Source: Trigonopsis variabilis (taxonomy: Eukaryota; Ascomycota; Trigonopsidomycetes; Trigonopsidales; Trigonopsidaceae). From it: 64,000 nucleotides of DNA. The notes beneath the pieces are model-generated. The model was not told the origin of the DNA. It worked only from the letters and a program-made list of their open reading frames with translations, and did no database searches. Shown here piece after piece: positions 55,191 through 64,000 of the stretch (position 1 is its first letter; the number at the start of each line of letters is the position of its first letter). A program made the translations under genes and the position numbers. The stretch is from NCBI GenBank assembly GCA_003707065.3, contig PPXM03000005.1, positions 972,501 through 1,036,500 of the forward strand. Reading direction: 5' to 3'.

Positions 55191-57035
55191 CTATCCTGAA
55201 ATGACTTTCATAAACCAGTTGCGTAACAACGATGCTCCAACTCTCGCAGGAGTAGCAAATAGTCTGTAGCTCTCTTCGGGGTTTACTTCGGGAAATTCTG
55301 ACGTATCGAGAACACTGTCTCTTGTCTGGAGTTCATCGAATATTTTTGGATCATTAAGATCCACGGATCTCGTTTTCGCAGTAACCTTCCATACTGCAGC
55401 TAGTATCAAGAAGCAGGCGACATAGCCATAAGAAGTTCCAAAATCTAACCACGAGAACTTGACGAACAAGCATTCATAGCCTTGAAAGAAAATAAGAACG
55501 AGATTAGCTAGAACGCAGAAATATGCGCCGTAGGGATAAAGAATTGCCCTGAAGGGTAAACTGCTGACAGGAATTCCCTGTTCTTGTAAAGCTTTTCTAA
55601 ACCTAATGTGTGATATACTAATGATAAGCCATGTAATAAATGTGGCCACACCGGAAAGATTCATTAAGAGAGCAAAAGTTTCTCCGCTTGGTCGGTTAGC
55701 AGTCTGTTAATGAAAACACTCACCCGCCCGAACCACTGAGGAAAAACATTATCGCAGCCCCAGTGAGACTGAAAATGATAGCTCTGACAGGGACACCATT
55801 CTGGTTAGTCTTGGCAAATAACTTTGGTGCTCTCGAAGACATGCCAAGATAGTGTAGGGTCCTACTTGAAACGTATACGGATGAGTTTCCGGATGATAGT
55901 ACCACGAAAACTATTATAGTATTCACTACAGATGCGGCTGCCTTCAAGCCAGCGTCTGATAGTGCAATTGTTAGCGGGGATGTGGCGAGGTTTGAGGATG
56001 AGTTTGAAGAAAGTAGTCGGCTATCGTTGTAAGGAACGAGCAATCCAATGACGAAAATGAGACCAATGTAATATATTAGTATTCGATAGATGACCTGCCT
56101 TATGGCTTTCGGGATGTCCTCACTTGGCCGTATACTCTCGCCCGATAAAACTCCTGTCATTTCGCATCCTGCATAAAGCGTTCCTGCCACCGCGAAAACC
56201 TTTATCACACCGGTCGGATCAGACGCGAATGCTCCTGGGTTTGCCCAATTCGAAAAACCGATGACTCTTCCGCCGATCTCTCCGTTAGTTGGCCCTAAAG
56301 TATTCCATACCATTCCTATATCAATCACTAGTGTATTAGCCTGTTATATATGGTTCAAATAACTCACAAAGTCCAACCACGATAAAGCTTGCTATAGATA
56401 TAACTTTTATGACTGCCAGCCAGAATTCGAGCTGACATTAGTTTGATAAACTCGTGTCTTACGTCGCCGAAACTCTTAATTCCAAGAAAAGCGCAGCCAA
56501 GGAAAACCAGCCAAAATAAAGCTACCCATATTATCTGCGGTATGGCTTGAGTCCAGAATGTCATGACAATGGAAGCACTATTCAGTTCTACTTCTTAGAT
56601 TTTGGACCATGAAACTCAAATACCATTAGCCAGAACTGTGATCCACATTCCCATGTAGCAATAAGACAAGGCCATGCCGATTGCAGGGTCGATGAACTTA
56701 TCAGCATAAGCCGTAAAACTTCCGGTTACAGGGAGAGCAGCTGACAACTCTCCCAGGCTTTGCATGACGAAATAGACGATAACTCCGATCAGGCAAAACG
56801 CGATAAGAATCCCTGCAGGACCACCCTCGCTCAGAGCATTTCCAGATCCCACTAATAAACCGGGACCGATGATTCCTCCGAGCGTAATCAGTTGTATATG
56901 TCTAAACGATAATTTTCTGTGTAGTACTCCGTGTTCATCACCGATCCTCGCATCTAAATTCCTCGAAGAACCCGCCTCGTCGTTACTTGTGCTTCCTTAT
57001 TAGTAATTTTGCCTCCATTACTTACCTCGGAGCAT
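55191..57035 (-). CDS. Amino-acid permease (YAT/AAP family)
   Basis: Six exons: 57026-57035, 56624-56995, 56463-56587, 56368-56431, 55724-56327 and 55191-55686, giving 556 residues. The introns are 30, 36, 31, 40 and 37 nt. Family blocks are clear: LGGIIGPGLLVGSGNALSEG, VMQSLGELSAALPVTGSF, ANELNSASIVMTFWT (made by splicing; relatives have P.ELTAA), GCEMTGVLSGES and NLSGVATFITW. Twelve membrane spans are expected; it imports amino acids at the plasma membrane. One oddity is IGPG where most relatives have IGTG at the substrate site. The first exon, only 10 nt (MLRG), is the least certain part; upstream stop codons show that some splice is needed. Confidence 0.87.
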
Positions 57036-57269
57036 CTGACACTCTTCCATTCGTGTTTCTTATGCTTCTTATGTCGTTTAATTCCATGGTCGGCGAAGGC
57101 GATCATCCGTCGCAGTGCCCTGTCCTTTCTCACTCTGTCGTTTATCTCTTAGGGTGTTACGCCCAAAGAGCTAGGTGTCGCGCTACGGGAATACCTTCCA
57201 TACGCTTGTCGAGTGGTGTGCTAAAAAAGGAAAAAAAGTAGCTGACCTCACAGGTGATCTGAAGTGGGC

Positions 57270-58061
57270 ATGAATGGAACTTCAATGGCCCGAGTATTCG
57301 TGAAACCGTCTTATATGAAAGATGAAAGACCGCTCGAAAGCTCATCTGAAAGTTTGGGAGAAGGAAAAATCAAGGATAAATCAGACCCGAGAAAAGCTAA
57401 GCCGAAGGATATAGCCGCGAACGATCCTAAGAAGAGGCAGAGAAATAAGACGGGGGTGACATTATCTTTCGACGACGATGAGGAGGATCCTTTCTTAAAT
57501 AGCAAGAAACCCAAGAGGAAGAGGGATCCTACGATATACGACAAACTCACTGAGCAAGGTGAGAAGGAAGAAAAGGAACGCATTGAGAACGAGAAAGAAG
57601 AAAGGGCCGCAGAGGCAAGAGAGAAGGAAATCGCAAAAGAAGAGATTGAAATGGGATTCACCCTGATGGACGGTAAAGGAGTCCCCGGGACTATCAAAAT
57701 CAAGAAAGGAGATGACATAAGGAAGGTACTGGAAGAGATAAGGAAATCAAGAAGAGAGCTTCACAAAACTAGAATCAACGATTTAATGCTTGTGAAAGAC
57801 AACATAATAATTCCCCACAGCTACAGATTCAGCTACTTTGAAGCAAGGAAGATTAAGACCAGGAAAGGCCTTCTTTTCGACTTTGGAAACGCGACTTTGG
57901 AGGACAGCGTGCTACGAACCATGATCGTGACCCCGAACTGGTATGAAAAACATAAACACATATACCCTGCCACAATCTGGGAAGAATTCAGCCCAGAGGA
58001 GGATTACGAAAAGAAAATCTACAAGGACAAGAACGGATTTGTCTATTTTAGTCAGGCATGA
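57270..58061 (+). CDS. XAP5/FAM50 family nuclear protein
   Basis: A single exon of 263 residues, started at the ATG at 57270. The N-terminal half is highly charged with a nuclear-localisation-like cluster (KKPKRKRDP) and a coiled Glu/Lys helix. The C-terminal XAP5 domain has SYRFSYFEARKIKTRKGLLF, then NWYEKHKHIYPATIWEEFSP, the family's most conserved block. XAP5 proteins are chromatin- and spliceosome-associated; fission-yeast Xap5 suppresses aberrant transcripts and animal FAM50A sits in spliceosome C complex. It is divergent from the permease gene and convergent with RKI1 (89 bp). Confidence 0.9.
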   Translation: MNGTSMARVFVKPSYMKDERPLESSSESLGEGKIKDKSDPRKAKPKDIAANDPKKRQRNKTGVTLSFDDDEEDPFLNSKKPKRKRDPTIYDKLTEQGEKEEKERIENEKEERAAEAREKEIAKEEIEMGFTLMDGKGVPGTIKIKKGDDIRKVLEEIRKSRRELHKTRINDLMLVKDNIIIPHSYRFSYFEARKIKTRKGLLFDFGNATLEDSVLRTMIVTPNWYEKHKHIYPATIWEEFSPEEDYEKKIYKDKNGFVYFSQA

Positions 58062-58150
58062 TACATGTTCCTTCCCATAGAAAAATTATCAGGATGCCCA
58101 TAATCACGATCAAAGGATCCAAAGAAAATGAGCAACCGATGCGGAGGATC

Positions 58151-59102
58151 TCACTTCGTCCAGGTCTTTACTGAGCCATCAGGCTGGCCAAAGAAGGCAG
58201 CCTCTGCCATATCAATAAAAAGTCCAACCTCAACCACTCCTACTATTCTGATGATTTGGTCTTCAAGTATTTTAGGATCAGGAATAGCACCAAAATGGGC
58301 ATCGATAATAAAATTGCCATTATCCGTCACGCAAGGGCCAGCCTTCGCAGAACCACCCATCCTCAACGTAGTCAACTGAGCTCCCAAGGCCTTCAATTTC
58401 TCACCGACATAAGTATGCGATAAAGGAACAACTTCAATAGGGACTCCTTTTAACCACACGGTCCCGAGACCTGTTGCCTCTTTCCGAGAATCTAATGTCA
58501 AAACGTCTCTTCATGGGCAGAACGTACCAGCAACGATGATGAATTTATCGGCGCAAGAGGCGACAAGTTTCTCTTGAAACAAACATGCCCCTCCGCCCTT
58601 TATACAATTCAAATCAGGATCGACTTCATCGGCACCGTCGAAGGCAATCTGTAAATGAGTGACCCTATTGGTCAGAATGAAAATAGATTTGAACCTACTC
58701 GTCTATTGATGCTAATTTAAGACCACTGTCTTGAATCAGGAGCTTAGACTGAAAACCTGTAGAAACGAAAACAGCCCTTGCAAGCGCCTCGGGATCATTT
58801 CTGAGTTTCTCAGCTATGCGCTCGACCACATAGACAACAGTGGATCCTGAGCCTATTCCAATGGCAGTAGGAGTAGAAGGAAAATACTTATCCACAGCAT
58901 CGTAGGCTGCTTGCTTTTTTGCGCTCTCGATAAGATTCACTGCCGGCAGAGACATGTTGGAGACGTGACGTAACTGAAAAAATTGGTGCGGTCTAATCGA
59001 GTAACAGAACCTAAATATTCTGTTGGACTGACTGCGGCATTGAGCAAACGCCAATACTCGATCATAAAGTAGTCGTGACATATGATGGGGAAATCCTAGC
59101 AT
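58151..59102 (-). CDS. RKI1: Ribose-5-phosphate isomerase, with optional N-terminal extension
   Basis: Exons 58699-59102, 58528-58664 and 58151-58491, with introns of 34 and 36 nt. The long form has 293 residues; starting at the ATG at 58955 gives 244, close to yeast Rki1 (258). Motifs: [68 protein letters not shown] and [16 protein letters not shown]. These build the active site converting ribose-5- to ribulose-5-phosphate in the pentose phosphate pathway. The 49-residue extension has seven Arg, two His-rich turns and a single acid, and could target mitochondria; the family does not need it. In the first intron I use the AG before GGTCAC, as the later AG breaks the frame. Confidence 0.93.
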
Positions 59103-59584
59103 GAAACTGCAAAGTGACTGCCGTCTTCATAATCTCACATCTGGAGGCTTGACCTTTTCGCACTTTCACTTAATTATTGAACACAGTCACCTAGTTCATG
59201 CCTCTATTATAAATACAGAGTGTACTTCTATGACTTCTGTCAAGAGCTAAAACGAAAGGATCTTGGTGGTCGCAAATCTATGACATGCTACTATAATTGG
59301 TAGATCGGTTCAGGAACCATAGTTTGCACAAGATTAGCCTCAGTCCTCATCTAACAAAGTGTAATTAGTCTTGCGAGACACCCTGAGAATACACTGGTTA
59401 TTCAGTGCAGTTTCAAGATAGGAAGACTGAGCGAAGATCAGAAATTTGTCCCACTTGACTGGCGTGTAGCAGCTACGAGACCACGGTCATTTCGTGGCGA
59501 GAGAAATCGAACTCTCTCTCTCGATCCTAGTCGAGTTGGAGGAGGATAGAGACTTCAGGAAACTTTTGAAAAAAGTACACAGAC
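59103..59584. other. Divergent promoter region of RKI1 and UFO1
   Basis: 482 bp. The main structure is a run of three inverted repeats at 59466-59523, close to the UFO1 start. I see no coding exon. Confidence 0.5.
59466..59523. repeat. Three consecutive short inverted repeats before UFO1
   Basis: GTAGC-a-GCTAC (59466-59476), CCACG-gtcattt-CGTGG (59481-59497) and CGAGAG...CTCTCG (59498-59523) follow one another within 58 bp, ending 62 bp before the UFO1 ATG. If transcribed, they would form hairpins in the 5' leader; as DNA they could be regulator sites. Confidence 0.4.
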
Positions 59585-61824
59585 ATGGTGCAGGAGGGAA
59601 ATCAAGAGGGTATCTTTGAGCGTGATTCAATCATTGATACTCTTCCTCTAGGTTAGTACCATCATGGTCGAATAATGAAAGATGAAAGGCTAACAGAGCA
59701 GATGTTACTATAGGAGTCTGCTCGATGTTGGATCATGTTTCACTGGTCCAGTTTAGTAGCACTTCTAAGAAATGCCGTTATATTGCTAATCTCACATGGA
59801 AAGCCAAGTTTCTACAAACATTCGACAATGCACAGAGGTTTGTTCCAGTATCGGCTTTACACAACAGTTGGAAAGACGAAGTCATTATTCGTTTAGAGCT
59901 GTTGAGACAGTTGAAGAAAGGATCAGGAAAAGTGCGATCCTATAATACCCCTTTAAATGTCGTGACTGATATAGCGGTTGATTTCAAATCAGACAGGTTG
60001 GTCGCTTACTCCCGATATGAACGGAAGGGGTATTTTTCAGCTCTGAGCAACCGACGATATAGTGAAAGTACGATCTTCTTTTCACCATTTATGCGCGATC
60101 CTTTTCAAGGCGCTGATATTGACGAGGGCTCTACTTCTCCTCGGTATGTGATGGATATTTCAAAATTTGCTACTGTTCTGGTGGAAGATAATAATCGTCT
60201 TCTGTTTGAGACTCCGTCAAAGAACAATATATGCAACACCTTTGCTACCCATGTATCTCATCCTGCTGCAGTGACAGCTGTATGGATTACAAAGAGAGAG
60301 CCACCTCGAAAACATATCCATGACGGTTGCATATCTGGAGATTCACAGGGAAACATTTTCGTATGGAACACAGCTGAGATCAAGCTTAACGGTCGATATC
60401 AAATTGGGAAAGAAACCATAGTAGACCACAAAACAAGAGAGATAAAGACAATAACTCGTGCAATCCGGACAATTTTTGCTTCCGATCAATGGCCATATCT
60501 GGTCATTTTAAATTCAAAAGGTGATGCGTTCGTTTCTCTGAGATTACCTGGAAAGAGCTTGGAATTCGTTACTATTTCAAATGCTTTCGATCCCGATGAA
60601 AAGCTTCTTGGAGTCATTGCAGACTTTTCTCACAAGTCTTTCACTATCGTTTCATCGAGAAGCGTCACAAGAATTCCTATCCCCAAAGAGACTTTTTATT
60701 TCAAACATACTACTATCCCTTTGGACTCGGCGTGCTTTGAATTTGCCCATAAAACAAACGGACCAATAGTGAATTATGCTGAAGATACCCCAATTGCCAA
60801 GCACCTTGAAACGACCATCAAACAGAGCAGCCCAGGTTCTGGGTCCCTTATATTTGCTACCTTACACGAATCAGGTGCTATAATGACATGGGATCTAAGA
60901 GCCGAAAGTAGCAATGTGCACCCTTTAAGAATCTTGGATTATTATGACAGGCCAGTCCATTCCATAGCATTAAATGCATTCTACATAGTGGTAACTGAAC
61001 ATAATGGAGCTGTGAAAGCCTATGATTCGTTAACGGGGGAACCAACTTTCACTCTCATCAGGGCTAAAATGAATGGTCGCTCTGAATCATCGGATTTACC
61101 AAATGAGCTTCCTTCGGAACTATCACTATCCCCGTTGGCTAGCTTGAGAAACCAGCTCATCCTAGACCCTGATCCTTCCAATTTGAGAGGGGTGTCTTGT
61201 TTTCAAAATTGCGTCCGCTATTGGGACTTTGGTGCTAACTATCTTAACGATCCTATGAGTGCTTCAGGGATAAACACTAGAAAGCGGTTTGCGGTCGGTC
61301 TCCCACCCTCTACACTAGCTACCTCTCAAATGAAGAAAGCTGCCGTGATCGAGGATATGAATGCAGATAGAGAAATATACGAAGAAGAATTAGAAGCGAG
61401 GGACAAAGCTTTGCGCAAAGTCTCTCTTTTGAATGGAAAATCACTCGGTACTCTTTCGGAGGATGAATTGATACAGTATGCGACGATCTTAAGTCTGGAA
61501 GGAACTTCACTCGAGGATATTGGGAAAAGCAACGAGCCAAGCGGATCAGTTGACAAGGCGCAACGATTACGTGAGAGCAATTATTATAAACACGGAAATA
61601 GAAGAGAGACGACAAGTACTTCAGAAGAAGATAGTAGAGAGTCTGCTTGTCGGATTCTCCACCATACGGACCATGCAGATAGCGTGAGAAGTCTACAAGG
61701 TCAGGAAACTGCCCCACGACAGGCCAATGTTTCACATGATGGTACGCCAGTGGATTATTATGACGAGGATGAAACACTAAAAAAAGTTCTAGAATTATCG
61801 TTAGTGAGTTTAGAGCCTTATTAA
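59585..61824 (+). CDS. UFO1: F-box WD40 protein with ubiquitin-interacting motifs (Ufo1/Pof10 type)
   Basis: Exons 59585-59651 and 59714-61824 (62-nt intron) give 725 residues. The F-box is split by the intron: DTLPLGVCSMLDHVSLVQFS, then STSKKCRYIANLTWKAKFLQ. A degenerate WD40 propeller occupies about 90-500. The C-terminus has UIM-like helices: EDELIQYATILSLEG (about residue 600; A-xxx-S spacing kept) and DEDETLKKVLELSLVS at the very end (Val for Ala). F-box plus WD40 plus C-terminal UIMs is the architecture of yeast Ufo1, an SCF subunit that degrades proteins such as Ho endonuclease; fission-yeast Pof10 is related. The second UIM is degenerate. Confidence 0.85.
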
Positions 61825-62309
61825 CTATTACTAACTTAAGCTCGAGCGGTGACATTATTGCTGCCGGGAGCCGTTATTGAGCCTGATTTCATACCAGTCA
61901 GTTGGTTTAAATGAATTGAGATAAAATTGATATTGGACGACTTATGTACATTAGTTGGAGTCATCGAAGTGAGTCTGGTAGGAGCTAAGACACGCTTTAC
62001 TGTTACGGAAGTAGACATCCTCATGCCGAATCTAGAAAAGAAAGGAAAAAGAATCTACGGAGACAGTGAATGTGTGCGATAGAGACTCCCTTAATAAATG
62101 AATGACAACTTCAAAATCACCTGGAAACGATCGTAAACCATAAGCCAAAACGCCACCGGCCCAAAGAAAATCGGCTCTCACTCCTCCTAAGTGTGACATG
62201 CAAAAATTAATTTCAATTAGCTTGAATCTGACCAAGACAAGATGATCAATGTCCATATCTCTCAATATCTTCTCGATACCAAAACCAAGATCACTATGTA
62301 CTAACTAGT
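61825..62309. other. Convergent gap with two doubtful small frames
   Basis: 485 bp between UFO1 and the F-box/LRR gene. On the minus strand a 62-codon ATG frame (61836-62024) ends 12 bp from the UFO1 stop, and a frame at 62032-62265 includes MSHLGGVRADFLWAGGVLAY, which looks protein-like. Neither matches a family I know and I could not join them convincingly. Confidence 0.35.
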
Positions 62310-63889
62310 TCAGGATACTATACATTCTGAGCCAATCGTAAAGGAAAAAGGAGTTGATGGCCTAGAATTGTGAGATAGCCGAAGTAAAAGGTCTTCTATA
62401 TCCAAGGAATCACCAAGGTCGAGATCGAAATATCCAAAATGTGACGAGAGCATAAGTTTTGACCATACATTTTCTAATTTCTCCGCATCTCGGAAACGCA
62501 AGCTAAGAAGAAGACTATAATGAACTGAAAAAACTCGTTGTCTCTTGTAATCACATTTAACTTTGATTATCGATGAGTTGCCAGATGCCTGACGCCGTTC
62601 TCGGTTAGAACGCATAATTTTAAGGATGTCAGACCAAGGTATATTACAGTCGTAGATGACAAGGTCAACAACCCCTCGGCTATCTGTAGAACTTTGGTCG
62701 GAAGAGTAACGTGAAATCAGAGACGAGATAGATTTACTACCAATGGAAGTATTGTCAGCGACTAAAGATATAAGACACCTGCAAGATTCGATAGCTCTTT
62801 TTATCGCCGCGTCAGAGAACTGCCAACATCCGCTAATTTCGAGACCCTTCAGGTGTGACGCGAAATTGCTTGTAGATATACAATTTAAAAGGCTATCTGA
62901 AAGCTGCACCTGATCAACTATTGAGAGAAAAGAGAGTCGGTTTAATGACGCTAGTAGTCTACATAAATTTTCATCATCCAGTCGAGAAGCACAGGCTCGT
63001 TCCAGGTAGAGACACTCAAGATCTTCGATACTCCCTGCCAATTGTGACAAACCCGATGAAGTTAAAGAGATATTCTCAGAAAGAGAGAGGGTTTTCAGTA
63101 TCAACTTCCTTCTATGCGTGACCTTATTCGTATGCACACTCGTGTCGGATCCAAAAATTAATGCACCTAACAGTTGGTCATTTAAACTTTGTAAATTGGA
63201 CAAATCCAAAACCTCAAGTTTAGGACACTTTCCAAGCAAATCTAGATTTCTTGGTGTTACAACAGAGTCACAATACTCAAGAAAGATTTGCTCAAGGTTA
63301 TTGCATCGAGCTAGTATATACTCAAAAGCATTAGAGGGACTAATAATGCAGTTACTGAGAACCAATTTTCTGAGGCAACGGCATTTAGAGATGGCCTGAC
63401 AAGACGTCTTATCTAGCTCCCCGAAATTTTCCAAATTGAGAACATGCAATCTTGTATTCTGGGAAAGCATTTGTGATAAATGTATCGGTTTAAATGAAGA
63501 TACACCACTGAGATCAAGCTCTTCTAAATTGCTTGCCGCATAGCATATTGCCTCAACATGAAGGTTGGATATACGGCAATACCCAGCGAGCGAGAGTCGT
63601 TGTAGAGAAGAACCAGTGCGAAGGACAAGCCATACTAATTTATCCAGAGAAAGGATATCGCTGTAGCCAAATAATTGAGGCCCTATCTCCCGCCACAGAA
63701 CGCAATCATAGCATATGGAGTACCAAGAACGAGAAACCTGAGTGATCAGTGGAGTTGTCAAATGACACAACGCACTTTACCACAATCTTCCAATTCTTTT
63801 GGAGCAAGATATTGGAAGATGCTTAGGCTCAATTCTCGAGGAAAGAAGCCCACAAAGTCCAAACCTGTTACTTCCTCGCTAGATGTCAT
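62310..63889 (-). CDS. F-box protein with leucine-rich repeats
   Basis: Exons 63776-63889 and 62310-63737 with a 38-nt intron (GTGCGT donor) give 513 residues. Splicing completes the F-box: FFPRELSLSIFQYLAPKELE, DCGK, then VSRSWYSICYDCVLWREI. At least seven cysteine-type LRRs follow (for example LSLAGYCRISNLHVEAICY, LEELDLSG, LRKLVLSNC, LEVLDLSNLQSLND), so this is an FBXL-type SCF receptor like Grr1 or fission-yeast Pof2. The C-terminal ~100 residues are not repeats. The substrate is unknown. An alternative donor GTAAAG near the junction would put the LRR part out of frame. Confidence 0.83.
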
Positions 63890-64000
63890 AAGTGACAAGA
63901 AGTGAGAAGGATTATCCCTCAAACTACTAAATATTCAGTAAGATATTCTTAAAGTTAGAGAAATGAGTCTTCGAGGGGAACTCGGATGATAATATACAGA
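63890..64000. other. Promoter side of the F-box/LRR gene, cut by the window edge
   Basis: 111 bp of 5' flank; no feature recognised. Confidence 0.4.

Noticed and set aside
1-64000. tRNA genes, 5S rRNA, transposons or viral relics
   Set aside because: I looked for B-box (GGTTCGA-type) motifs on both strands, 5S-like sequence and element-type reading frames and found none.

Overview
This is a gene-dense, 64 kb stretch of nuclear DNA from an ascomycete fungus. The evidence is a large set of fungal orthologues (CCZ1, NEM1, POA1, ECL1, SYO1, HAL4/SAT4, FIP1, NUP49, a Sit4-associated SAPS protein, UFO1, a DHA1 drug transporter) and 37 spliceosomal introns that I could place by reading-frame continuity. 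36 of these introns are only 30-62 nt, with CTAAC/CTGAC-like branch sites a few bases before the 3' AG. Alpha-actinin, a METTL4-type methyltransferase, XAP5 and a WRAP53-like protein are kept and introns are tiny, which fits an early-branching ascomycete such as Taphrinomycotina. I cannot name the genus. I saw no tRNA or rRNA gene, no transposon and no viral relic.

Layout. 1-1255: LCAT-like lipase cut by the left edge, with three phased CCAAT boxes upstream. 1717-8451: alpha-actinin, a possible mitochondrial orphan, POA1, COQ8. 8452-13125: gene-poor, containing only ECL1. 13126-23787: BolA-like, CCZ1, UPS2, a small membrane protein, NEM1, OLA1, a DHA1 transporter. 23788-25388: gene-free. 25389-33579: MLH1, SYO1, METTL4-like, DPP5-like peptidase. 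33856-39673: URA2 (CPSase-ATCase). 41188-49501: HAL4-like kinase, mitochondrial uL11, ULA1, WRAP53-like, FIP1, NUP49. 49862-63889: SAPS protein, TYW1, amino-acid permease, XAP5, RKI1, UFO1, an F-box/LRR protein. Many neighbours are head-to-head across 70-250 bp or tail-to-tail across 34-90 bp.

The genes are mainly housekeeping and do not form one pathway. Recurring themes are ubiquitin/NEDD8 (ULA1, two F-box proteins), mitochondria (COQ8, UPS2, uL11m, BolA), RNA processing (FIP1, TYW1, METTL4-like, WRAP53-like, XAP5) and ribosome assembly or translation (SYO1, OLA1).

The most unusual points are: a URA2 that seems to have lost the dihydroorotase-like domain present in the budding- and fission-yeast proteins; a NUP49 almost without FG repeats; a 401-nt MLH1 intron carrying a strong hairpin among introns ten times shorter; a probable GC-AG intron in FIP1; and basic N-terminal extensions ahead of the usual start in OLA1 and RKI1 that suggest a second, mitochondrial form. 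I found no wholly new system.
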